The translations under genes were made by a program, and so were the position numbers. Below are positions 39,926 to 49,624 of a DNA stretch of 64,000 nucleotides, piece after piece; the first letter of the stretch is position 1, and every line of letters starts with the position of its first letter. The notes below the pieces were generated by a model, which searched no databases, was not told where the DNA came from, and saw only the letters and a program-made list of their open reading frames with translations. This DNA is from Adiantum capillus-veneris. Lineage: Eukaryota; Streptophyta; Polypodiopsida; Polypodiales; Pteridaceae. Where the stretch lies: assembly GCA_014529385.2 (NCBI GenBank), contig CM043960.1:120542543-120606542 (forward strand), written 5' to 3'.

Positions 39926-40218
39926 AGGAGGTGAAGAAGAAGAAGATGGAGATGGAGCAAGAGCACTCTTCAATTGCACAAATGAGAGAATGAGTAAAAA
40001 TTAGGTTTAGTTGGCTTTTATAGGAGCTCACCCCATTCACACTTGGGCGCCCATGCTTAACCAACTAATCCCTTGAATGTCCAAGTTAAAGTGCGCCTCT
40101 CATCGGCGATCACTCTACCTTTCCCTATTGGTCCGACAAGCCCGGTACCTGACTCTACCAAATACATAATACGCGTCCATCGTAGGTGATGGGTGTCCGT
40201 GTGCCGTGAGGGTTAACA
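39645..40218 (-). repeat. 3' LTR of element F
   Basis: A 574-bp LTR with a minus-strand TATAAAAG box at 40015-40022 and a (CT)n(CA)n tract at about 39892-39925. Apparent ORFs across the chromovirus junction are composite artefacts. Confidence 0.93.
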
Positions 40219-40231
40219 TGCCCCCCTTCCT
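40219..40231 (-). promoter_or_regulatory. polypurine tract of element F
   Basis: The minus strand reads CAGGAAGGGGGGCA at the LTR border, the same type as element D. Confidence 0.75.
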
Positions 40232-41832
40232 GATGTAGATTCCGTCCTCGGAAGCTATTGAGTTGAAGCTGGTTCGTCGAGGTGGAAGAGCATTTGCGAT
40301 GAATGTTCTTAGCCTTCTTCAGTCACTGCAAAATCAAACAACATTGGCACAGTAATTGCATTCTCTTAAAAAGCATATGCAGTTTTAGGTAGACAAATTG
40401 ATTGGTAAAAGAATTTCAAACAATTTGTTAGCAATGAACATTAAATTGCAATGTAATCAAATGCATAAACAGATGTAAAGGTAGAAAATTAAACAAGTCT
40501 GGGGTCACTAATTTGACGGTCGAAAAGCACTAGAGATCGAATATTAATACCATGGGTAAGCTTCTTAACTTTCTGTGGTCAATTAAGTTGTTTAATCGCG
40601 AGAGCCAAGTATTCATGTTCGAGGGCTGACTAGAGGCTATATCTAGAAAACCTTGTAGTTAAGCTACCATAAAAGGAATTTCTCATGAAATCATCGCCTG
40701 ACTGATTACTTTTTCTTTGACCCCCCAAAGTCTTTTCACATTGATTCAATTTTGAAGTGGGTGCTTATTTTGTATGCCTTGGGTTTTTTGCTTTTCAAGG
40801 AAAAGCGCCCACGCTGGGAACCTCTAGGGCTTTAGTACCATAGGCGATACATGTGAGTGAAGTACCAAATCAAGCTGAGATTTCTCTTCCAGCTTAAAAT
40901 TTTACATTGTGGCACTTTGATTTTTTGTTTGTTCATTTTCATCATTTTAATTTTGTAACTTTGGGGGGTCATATAACACTGTTACATTCCCCAGGCTCAT
41001 CACATTAGTAAACTCCCTTTATAATACTTAAGCTAAAGGTCAATAGGGTCAAGCCCACTAGAAAGCCGTAGTACATTTCATACAATGCTGCCTAAATCAG
41101 ATTAAGAACCTAAGTAACCATTGATTATTAGGAAGGCATTCCCCATGGTATTAAGAGAAGATTTCTAATACCTAGCTTGGTCAAACTAGCTTAGTCGGAC
41201 TGCTTGATTTTTACACCTAAACAAGTGATTATGACAAAAGATTGCATTGAATTAAATGTTTGATACTAAGCCAATGCGCTGAATAGTATGCTACCAATCA
41301 CAATCAAAGCAGACAAACATGGATGCAAAAAAGATAAGGGCAATGCTAATGGACAAGAAACACCTGTTTGTGTTGATGGTCGCGCTTGATTTGAAGGTTC
41401 CATGAAGGTCCAAATCCTATCAATAGCAACACGCTCCTGTACACACTAGGAAACAAAAGGAATACCTCCAGGAGGCACATTAGTGGGAAAAGAGAACTTC
41501 GCTAATCACGCAACTCTAAAACAGAAACACTCTATCGTACTAATCTTACCTACCCTCCATCACTCAAGTGATGAGGATCAAAGGTGTTTTATGGCATAGG
41601 TTTCTGTTTCACTGTACCAGATGTGACATGTGTAGGTCTGAGTCAATGTTTTGACTTTTAATGTGCATACTCGTTTGCTAATTGCTCTTGCTCCCTTTTT
41701 TTTTTTTTTTGTGAGTATAAAGCTTTATATGTACATTCCCTAAGATTGGAATTGAGAGGTCAGGGCAAAAGGTTGAGAGGGAAACAAGTGAATGATGGAT
41801 GTCCACAAACACTCCCCCCTTCCTTGGGTAGA
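40232..41832 (-). other. element F 3' untranslated region
   Basis: About 1.6 kb with no recognised coding sequence. Two structures lie next to the ORF end: a second PPT-like purine tract (41812-41825) followed by TG, and a 15-A run on the minus strand (41696-41710) preceded by TATAAAG near 41728. Confidence 0.6.
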
Positions 41833-43356
41833 TCATACCGTTTGAAATGAGCTTGTCACCCTTTGAAACCAATTGTTCCAGTTGGTAATAGGTGAGGATT
41901 TTTGCCAGTAGCTTGTTATTACCCTAGGTGCCTCGTCAAGCTGTAAGGGTGGTAAGGTACTCTCCCAGGATTTTATTTGCAACGTTGTTGTAGGTGGTGA
42001 ACTTACCCCGGAAGGTGCAAACTCTTTCGTGCTTGGATGGATATGTACAGTGGTAGGTGGAGGTTGTGTCGAAGCTTCTATTTGCATATAGGAACTACAT
42101 GAAGAGCAAGAAGCTTCATTTGATTTCCCTGTTCCTGAGCTAGGTGGGACAAATCGTTCTTTCTTTGGTACCCAAACTAGCTCTAGAACGGGTGTGTAAC
42201 ATTCCATGATTTTTTCCTTTCCGCGATTTTCAATTTGTTTTGGAGCCACAGGATTGGGTTTACATGGGCCAGGTGACAGGTAAGAGTACACTTTACGTTT
42301 GGGCACCCAGATTTGATCATTTCCTTCATAGTATCCTTGGGCTTCCAATAGTCGTTTAGGAATCCAACGCAGCGTTTCTTTACATTTCTTGGAGTGAGTG
42401 GTACGGTTCTTACTAGGCTTCTGTTTTTTTGCATCAACCATGCTCACTACAGAGGTTTTAGGGACCCACTTGTATGTTTTCTCTGTTATATTAGGATGGT
42501 TTTTGTGTGTCTCAAGCTTTCTTTCAACTACATTAGTTGAAGCTCTAGAGAGTTCGGCTATGGGGACGTATGGTTCAACCTCCTGGACATGCAATGTCTT
42601 GGGTTTTATTTCCTTGGGCAATATCTCAGGGACTATGGCTTGAGTGGTAGGGCTAAGAGTTGGTTTTTGCGTTGTAACACCCCCAGTCCCCCAATCAATA
42701 GTGCATTTGGTGGCTATCATCCACGTGCGGCCTAGGTTTATATTACCCTCCATAGTTCCAGTAGGCATGACCAAAAAGTCTTGAGCTACCACCCCATTGT
42801 CATAACTGACAGAAGTGTGCCAGATTCCAAAAACCGCAGTTTTTTTCTTGTTGACACCCTTGACTTGGATAATACTCTCAGATAGAGGTGGCTTCCCTAA
42901 CTGACACCACACCCCATAGGATAGCAGATTGTATTTAGCACCCGTGTCCAATAAGGCGTTATATAGCACTTTTCCATAGGCACTATTTAACTCAATGGGG
43001 TATCGTAGAGGTGTGTCAGAGTCCAACCCATCCTCTTCGTGTGCTTCATTTGCATTAGGTTCCGAGCGAGTAGCTCTACCTAATGTTTCCATGAAACGGC
43101 TAAACATACTAGTACTAGGCTGTGGAGCTTCGGGAGGTGCATGGCCTTCTCTCTCAGTGTTTTGGTTAGGGTATGCTTCCATGATTTCTGAGTCGGAGGA
43201 GGAATCACTAGCGGCTATTTTAGGGTCTTGGGTGGTGCTACCTTGTGTCCTCGCTGAGGGTCTAGAGCTTATCGTGGATGGGTAATGGGTGTCCGTATGA
43301 ACAGAGGCACCCTCAATATGCTCGTGTTCTAGCACCCGCCCAGAGCGTAAGTGCAT
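41833..43356 (-). CDS. aspartic-protease-like protein with WVPK repeats, only gene of element F
   Basis: An uninterrupted 507-codon ORF from ATG 43356. The same frame is open to a stop at 43408-43410, but only non-ATG codons lie upstream. An LRSGR motif opens the protein, as in the Gag-protease linker of many plant gypsy elements. A Ser/Glu-rich linker follows. Residues about 118-220 resemble a retroviral-type protease: LLDTGAKYNLLS (DTGA at 137-140), a flap-like region and NINLGRTWMIATKCTIDW. The C-terminal half is basic and Pro-rich with four W(V/I)PK motifs and a Ser/Cys-rich part. There is no zinc knuckle and no polymerase. Protease activity is inferred, not shown. Confidence 0.75.
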   Translation of the reverse strand: MHLRSGRVLEHEHIEGASVHTDTHYPSTISSRPSARTQGSTTQDPKIAASDSSSDSEIMEAYPNQNTEREGHAPPEAPQPSTSMFSRFMETLGRATRSEPNANEAHEEDGLDSDTPLRYPIELNSAYGKVLYNALLDTGAKYNLLSYGVWCQLGKPPLSESIIQVKGVNKKKTAVFGIWHTSVSYDNGVVAQDFLVMPTGTMEGNINLGRTWMIATKCTIDWGTGGVTTQKPTLSPTTQAIVPEILPKEIKPKTLHVQEVEPYVPIAELSRASTNVVERKLETHKNHPNITEKTYKWVPKTSVVSMVDAKKQKPSKNRTTHSKKCKETLRWIPKRLLEAQGYYEGNDQIWVPKRKVYSYLSPGPCKPNPVAPKQIENRGKEKIMECYTPVLELVWVPKKERFVPPSSGTGKSNEASCSSCSSYMQIEASTQPPPTTVHIHPSTKEFAPSGVSSPPTTTLQIKSWESTLPPLQLDEAPRVITSYWQKSSPITNWNNWFQRVTSSFQTV

Positions 43357-44366
43357 GTGCTTTTGATACCCTAAGGTGTCAAAAAGCTGCACTAGGAGGC
43401 CTTGTGACTAGTTTTTAGCGTGTCTTTTGTTTGTTTTTTTGCTAGATTTTTTTGAGCGTGTCGTGGAATGGGCCGTGTGATAGCTCAAAACGAGCGTATC
43501 GGTCAGAGGGTCGTGCCGTGCTTTACAGCCCTCCGTTTGGTCACTCTATGCCCTCGGAATCCCTAAAACTGTCAATTTCCAGTAGGGAACTAGGCCCAAA
43601 CTAGAAAGTCTAAGGGTGCAAGTGGGAAGAGAAAGGAGGAGAGTGGAGGACTTGTCCCACATGCTCTCATTCTCTCTTGAGGGAGTAGGGTATATATATA
43701 AGAGTGAGTCTAGTATATATCATAAGACTGAGGACTGAGGCCTGGGCCTGGGCTTGGGCTTGGGCTTGGGAAAATGATCCCGATCTACCTTTTATACAAA
43801 CCAACCCGTACGTTTTTAAGAGTCGTGTTTTTTATTTTCGAAAAATATCGCCGCCCACTCGCTCGCGTTTTTGATTTACGAATTTTTTTTTTTTTATATA
43901 TATTTTTTTTCGAAATTATTATTTTTTTTTTTTCTCAAAAAACTTTTTTTCCCAAAAAATTATTTTTTTGTTTTTTTTTTTTTTTTTTGATGCAGAAAAA
44001 CGCAGCAATTAAAAAAATGCAGAAAAACGCAAAAAAAGCAGAAACTGCAGAAAAATGCAGAAAATACACAGAAATTGCTGAAATTGCTGAAAATGCAGAA
44101 AAAACGCAGAAAATGCAGAAAAAACGCAGAAATTGCAGAACTTGACAGAAATGCGAAAAATTGCAGGAAGTGGAAACGCCGAACTTGAAAACGCAGAAAT
44201 TGCAGAATTTGGAAAACGCAGACAATAACAGAAATTGAAACTTGACAGCAATTGCAGAAAACGCAAAAAAAACAGAAATCTCCACACACTCCTTCCCTGC
44301 CTTTCCTATGATAGAAATTGCACCACAAGGAAGCATAAAGTGCTAACCGAGCTTAGTGTAGGGCAT
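43357..44366 (-). other. element F untranslated leader
   Basis: About 1 kb between PBS and ORF. It has a degenerate short repeat built on GCAGAAA (plus strand, about 43990-44280), long T runs (43889-43992) and a GGGCTT/GGGCCT repeat at 43741-43770. Reading frames across these are low-complexity artefacts. Confidence 0.75.
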
Positions 44367-44389
44367 ATCCCCGGCAGCGGCGCCAAAAA
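44367..44389 (-). promoter_or_regulatory. primer binding site of element F (tRNA-Asp)
   Basis: The minus strand reads TTTTTGGCGCCGCTGCCGGG then GAT after the LTR, nearly the same tRNA-Asp complement as element D. Confidence 0.88.
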
Positions 44390-44634
44390 TGTGCGCTCCT
44401 TGCCGCACTGTCGAAGCAAGGGACTTGCCAATACACCGTATGCGAGCCACAAACGGCTCCAAGCACACAACAAGCCTAAACTAGCAAGCTCAAGAAAACA
44501 AAGGGTGTGTCACTCACCGCTCTACGCTCGCCTTCGTGGTGGATTCCTCGCCGCGATGAAGAAGAAGCTGCAGTCGTGCCGCGCTCAACCGCTTCGCCGC
44601 CGTCGTGCCTTCGTAATGCTCGATCGCACACACA

Positions 44635-44670
<36 letters not shown>

Positions 44671-44963
44671 AGGAGGTGAAGAAGAAGAAGATGGAGATGG
44701 AGCAAGAGCACTCTTCAATTGCACAAATGAGAGAATGAGTAAAAATTAGGTTTAGTTGGCTTTTATAGGAGCTCACCCCATTCACACTTGGGCGCCCATG
44801 CTTAACCAACTAATCCCTTGAATGTCCAAGTTAAAGTGCGCCTCTCATCGGCGATCACTCTACCTTTCCCTATTGGTCCGACAAGCCCGGTACCTGACTC
44901 TACCAAATACATAATACGCGTCCATCGTAGGTGATGGGTGTCCGTGTGCCGTGAGGGTTAACA
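44390..44963 (-). repeat. 5' LTR of element F
   Basis: A 574-bp partner of 39645-40218 with TATAAAAG at 44760-44767 on the minus strand. I see no substitution outside the microsatellite. Confidence 0.93.
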
Positions 44964-45069
44964 ATCTTATGGAAGGATTTCCCAATAGAAGATGCTACTT
45001 GGGAAGATGAGACATCCCTTCTTAAGGATTACCCTTCACTGTTCTGGATATGAGGACATCTCAAATTCT

Positions 45070-45082
45070 AAGTTGGGGAGAT
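45070..45082 (+). promoter_or_regulatory. polypurine tract of chromovirus E
   Basis: AAGTTGGGGAGAT directly precedes the TGTAAGG start of the 3' LTR. Confidence 0.8.
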
Positions 45083-45693
45083 TGTAAGGTCTCTACTTTC
45101 GAATTTCACACAAGTTCTATTACGCATTTGATTTTTTTTTAACCATCACTCATTATTTAAGATATTCGAGTTCAAATTATGAATCGTAGGTTGAGAAAAC
45201 CTAGGATTTAAAATTTACGCTACAAAATTCTGACATGTTTAGCTATATGAATCACTAATTAACTTATTGTAAGACTTAGTTACTGACTGTAGAATTTTCT
45301 TTTACTACTGTAAAGTTAATATAAGACTGTAAAGTTTAACTTAAAAATGTAAAGTAAATTATCATTAAGGAAATAAATAAAATAATTATAAAGACAAAAG
45401 AATACACAGGGATGACAAATGAAGACACATGGACTCACTTGGACTCACATAGGAGGGGACAAAGTGGGACAGACTGTCACATGAAAAGGAGAGGCTAGTC
45501 TTGACTAATCATAATGAGGGGGGGTTGTGTGGCCTTATCTTTTGATGATAATGACAAAGTGGTCAAGCTGATGGGTACCACAAGGGTACCAAAAACGCGG
45601 GTATGATTTTTGGGGGGGAAAAAAAATATTTTAAAAAATAATAATAATGAAATATATTTTTTTGAAAAAAAAGTTGGACGTTTTCTTTTCTGT

Positions 45694-45701
45694 TATAAAT
45701 A
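45694..45701 (+). promoter_or_regulatory. TATA box of chromovirus E LTR
   Basis: TATAAATA followed by AGAGC, about 610 bp into the LTR and just upstream of the minisatellite. The truncated 5' LTR lacks it, so that copy has no promoter. Confidence 0.6.
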
Positions 45702-45842
45702 GAGCATCCATGCTCACACTTTAGACATAGAGATTGCCTCTATAGTGCTCACGAAGTGCTGCCACTTCTCTTAGAGAGAAGGCGTCCACAAACCACTAAG
45801 AGAGCAAAAACTCTAGTGGACTAATAAGGTGCGTATTAATTG

Positions 45843-46400
45843 AGCATTCAATTAACTTTAGGAATGATGTATGTGTGCTATCTCTTACTCTAATTTCTCT
45901 AATAGATTAGTAAGATTCAATTAGCTTTAAGAAGGATGTGTGTGTGTGTGTGCTATCTTTTACTCTAATCTCTCTAATAGATTAGTAAGATTCAATTAAC
46001 TTAAAGAAGGATATGTGTGTGTGTGTGCGCGCTATCCCTTACTCTAATTTCTTTAATAGATTAGTAAGATTCAATTAGCTATGTGTGTGTGTGTGTGCTA
46101 TCTCTTACTCTAATTTCTCTAATAGATTAGTAAGATTCAATTAGCTTTTAGAAAGATATGTGTGTGTGTGTGTGTGTGTGCTATCTTTTACTCTAATCTC
46201 TCTAATTGATTAGTAAGATTCAATTAGCTATGTGTGTGTGTGCTATCTCTTACTCTAATCTCTCTAATAGATTAGTAAGAGTCAATTAGCTTTAAGAAAA
46301 TGATGTGTGTGTGTTCTCTTTTACTCTAATCTTCTAATGGATTAGTAGGATTCAATTAACTTTAGGAATTATGTGTGTGTGTTTTCTCTTACTCTAATCT
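45843..46400 (+). repeat. minisatellite of 63-79 bp units inside the chromovirus E LTR
   Basis: About seven units share TCTAATAGATTAGTAAGATT, CAATTA and a variable (TG)n followed by CT(A/T)TCT(C/T)TTACTCTAAT. Unit length varies mainly with the TG run. The 5' LTR is truncated inside the last unit (34811). Confidence 0.9.
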
Positions 46401-47694
46401 CTCTAAGTATACCTACTCTCTCTAGTTAGTACATCTTCACTATTAACTTATGCATTGTTAATTTGAAAGTTAATACCTAAGAGAATTCATCATATTCTTA
46501 TTATAGATGATGAAATTATCATTCAACAATTTTATTGTCAATTAGATTAAGTAGAATTTTGAATAATACTAAAAATTGATTTAGTTGAAGTATAGAAATG
46601 GAAGTTAGAATTGGATTAGAAATGTCATGCATAAAAGTAATGCAGTTCTAAACTTTCACTCGTAGTTTACATACTTAATTTTTGATTAATTACGATTAGC
46701 AAATATTTGATGTATAGAAAATAGATGTAGAACAACAACACTAAGTGTGAATCCGAGTTGGCGAGGGTTCAAATTACAGACTCTCTTTGGAAACAAGGAG
46801 ACTACTAGGGAAATTGATCGATTTAAAGTTCTAAGTGTATAACATAAGTGTAGTACAAAAAAATGGCTCCGAAGCGTGCTCGAACCTAAGGCACTAATGA
46901 TCATGAAGCTGGTACAAGTAACGGTGGAACTCCTGTGGAACATGCTATGTCTCCACCAATCGGACCAATCGGAGCTATGGTACAGGTTAGTATTGCAGTT
47001 TCAAGTTATGTATCATTGCATATGCGAGACCACAGGAATATATTATTTACCTTATGAAAAGAAAACAAAGACCGAAACCAAGGGGCTTAACCCCAAGAAA
47101 CTCGGCATATGTTTGACAAGTAGGAAAGATTGTCTGGTTAAACTGGTTGCTATAGGAAAGAATGTTTCTCCAAAACCTTCGGTATGGTTTCTCTCAAGTC
47201 TCTCTACTTATTAGCGCTGGCAATATGTGGCAGTTGCCGAGGCGTGAGATGACGCCCAGGATGGCACCGCTGATGCTGTGGTGGGAGTACACCCAGATTA
47301 GCCCAGTTGGATACTGCAGTTTTGTTTTGCCGTGGCGTGAGGATGACGCCCAGATTGGCACCATTGTTGCTGTGGAGGGAGTACGTCCAGATTAGCACAA
47401 CGAGTACTTGTCGAGCGGTATGGGACGCTCATGAGGACAAGGGTTTTTATAAATAATGTATATACCGATCGGACATAATAGCGCCAGTAGAGATTCTTGG
47501 GTGAACCTAATCCAAGGGTTGTTGGTCTAAAATTGGACGACTTCTTGTTTGACTATTGTTTGTAATACTGTTTGAAGGGCTGTTTTAACGAACCAACGGT
47601 ATCATTCTATGGACGGGTGGACCCGATGACTCGGGTAACTTTCCAACGCTAGAAATTGTTTTTTTTTCTAAGTCATAAATCTTAAAAGAGACAA

Positions 47695-47881
47695 TGTAGG
47701 TATCGGAGAGCACGCACACAGAGAGCCAGCACGAAGAAGGAGATAGACACAGTGTGTGGCGGGGCGGTACTCGCACTACAATGTGTAGTTATGAGTATAG
47801 TTATTATGAATGAGTAAATGAATGGCTGTACATGGGCGGCTGAACAACGGGCAGCCGGGCACACGGGCCTTTAACCCAACA
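47695..47881 (-). repeat. 3' LTR of copia element G
   Basis: A 187-bp LTR, TGTTGGGTT to CCTACA on the minus strand. It is short for a plant copia element and I see no clear TATA box. Confidence 0.94.
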
Positions 47882-47892
47882 ATCTCCCACTT
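47882..47892 (-). promoter_or_regulatory. polypurine tract of copia element G
   Basis: The minus strand reads AAGTGGGAGAT at the LTR border, identical to copia B. Confidence 0.85.
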
Positions 47893-47950
47893 AAAGGCAA
47901 TGTGCCTTTAAAGTGGCCAAAGTACAGCAAAAGAAGTCAAGCCATACCCA

Positions 47951-49624
47951 TCAGCGATCTACAGAAAACCGCTGTGAGGCTAACGACTTCGTGAGTAGAT
48001 CAGCAGGGTTATCGTCAGTGTGTATTTTGACAAGCTCTATGCGCTTGTCCTCTAGCACCTCTCGTATGAAGTGATACCTCACCTCAATGTGCTTTGTCTT
48101 CGCATGGAAGACAGGATTCCGTGCCAACGCTATGGCACTCTGACTATCACAATGTAGAATCGGAGCATCACCAGCCATACCAAGATCTCCCACTAGTCGT
48201 GAGAGCCATATGGCCTCCTTGGCAGCCTCAGTGGCAGCCATATATTCAGCCTCTGTAGTGCTCAAAGCAACGCATGGCTGTAAACGTGATGCCCACGAAA
48301 CCGGTCCACCTGCAACTGTGAACACATAGCCGCTAGTAGACTTCCTCGAGTCCACTAACCCTGCATAGTCTGAATCTGTATATCCGCAAACAGACATATC
48401 CTTCTCACCATAACATAGGGACAACTCTGAAGTCCCTCTCAAGTATCTGAGAATACCTCTCACTGCATCCCAATGACGCTTGCACGGGTTAGACATGTAC
48501 CTGCTAACCACACCAACTGCATGAGCAAGATCTGGATGCGTAGCCACCATGGCATACATCAAGGAACCAACAACTGACGCATAGGGAATCTGAGACATCT
48601 CTGTAGTCTCCAAATCTGTCTGAGGGCAGTCATCATGGTTGAGTTTTACATATGGAGGCAATGGGGTACTAATGGCCTTCCCCCCTTCCATATGAAAACG
48701 CTCAAGCACCCTGTCAATGTACTCTTTCTGACTAAGAAAGAGCATCTTGCGAGAACGATCACGAGTGATCCGCATACCCAAAATATGATTGGCATCCCCA
48801 AGATCCTTCATGGAAAAGGTCTCATGTAGCCTATGTTTCAAGGCATCCACATGAGAAATACACTTCCCTGCGATCAGCATGTCATCCACATACAAAACCA
48901 AAACAATAAGACTACCATCTGCAGCCTTGCGAGTATAGAGGCATGGGTCCTCATAACTGCGTACATAACCCAATGAACTCATGAATGCATCAAACTTACG
49001 ATACCATTCACGAGATGATTGCTTCAGCCCATACAAGGTCTTAAGAAGCCGGCATACCATCTTCTTTGAGCCATGAATAACAAACCCACTTGGTTGCTCC
49101 ATGTACAAATCCTCGTGCAAGTCCGGATGTAAGAAAGCTGTCTTTACATCCATTTGCTTCAACTCCATGTCTTCTGTAGCTACCAAGGCAAACAACATAC
49201 GCAAAGTAGACATCTTCACCACTGGGGAGAAGATCTCGTCAAAATCAATGCCCTTCTGTTGCTTGAATCCTTTAGCCACAAGCCTTGCTTTGTACCTAGG
49301 CTTTGCATCCATTGAACACAATTTTATCTTGTAAACCCACTTGCATGGTATTGCCTTCTTACCCTTTGGCAAAGGAGTAAGCTCCCACGTTTCATTTTGG
49401 ATCAACGAATCCATCTCTGACTGCATAGCGTGCTCCCACTTGAGCTTGTCAACACTAGACATGGCCTCATCATAACATGATGGCTCCCCGCAATCAGTCA
49501 ACAATACATAATCCATAGAAGGCACAAAACGCTGAGGCTGTCTTGCACGCCGCTCTGAACGCCTCAAAGACTGTGCAAGAGGTGCATCTGGCTGTCCCAC
49601 ATCTACATGATCTCCCAACAAGGG
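47951..49624 (-). pseudogene. rt: copia G reverse transcriptase and RNase H
   Basis: Same frame as the upstream ORF, after TAG 49625-49627. It starts in the linker before RT and continues WVYKIK, RLVAKGFKQQKGIDF, DVKTAFLHPDL and LYGLKQ. The YVDD box is at 48881-48892. RNase H has GYTDSDYAG, STTEAEYMA and CDSQSAIALARN, then HIEVRYHFIRE and NPADLLTK. It is uninterrupted for over 550 codons with all catalytic residues. It is separated from integrase only by one stop codon and is labelled pseudogene for that reason. Confidence 0.94.

Larger units (their letters stand above)
39645..44963 (-). mobile_element. element F: non-autonomous LTR retrotransposon encoding only a protease-like ORF
   Basis: A complete 5,319-bp minus-strand element with two 574-bp LTRs (TGTTAACC to GCGCACA on its own strand) and a perfect ATCTT duplication (39640-39644 and 44964-44968). 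PPT and tRNA-Asp PBS are in place. The LTRs appear identical except for the lengths of adjacent (CT)n and (CA)n tracts, so insertion is very recent. The 4.2-kb interior holds one intact ORF (41833-43356). No RT, RNase H, integrase or capsid motif is present, so enzymes must come from another element. Confidence 0.93.
39145..45053 (+). pseudogene. chromovirus E integrase C-terminus and chromodomain, split by element F
   Basis: After the stop, the integrase C-terminal region follows (GDKVFLRVKPKKSNLSLGRYKKLSYRYCGPYEI, HDVFHVSLLKPYV). The chromodomain begins ILETRERKLRNRSIKEHL. It breaks at 39644 where element F is inserted and resumes at 44969 with DFPIEDATWEDE, ending at TGA 45051-45053. Removing F and one ATCTT copy restores the frame exactly. 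Chromodomains guide integration toward particular chromatin, which places E among chromoviruses. Confidence 0.93.

Noticed and set aside
39202-39993. A 263-codon frame with an unusual C-terminus after the chromodomain start
   Set aside because: The frame runs from chromovirus E into the LTR of element F; the tail after 39644 is LTR, not a protein fusion.
43357-43407. A start for the element F ORF upstream of 43356
   Set aside because: The upstream 17 codons to the stop at 43408-43410 contain GTG but no ATG; a eukaryotic start at ATG 43356 is preferred.
43935-44336. Phe/Cys/Ala-rich frames of up to 133 codons on the minus strand
   Set aside because: Produced by the GCAGAAA short repeat and T runs in the element F leader.
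45843-46400. Regularly spaced repeats resembling a CRISPR array
   Set aside because: The spacers are also repeated, unit length varies with a TG run, and the array lies inside a plant LTR.
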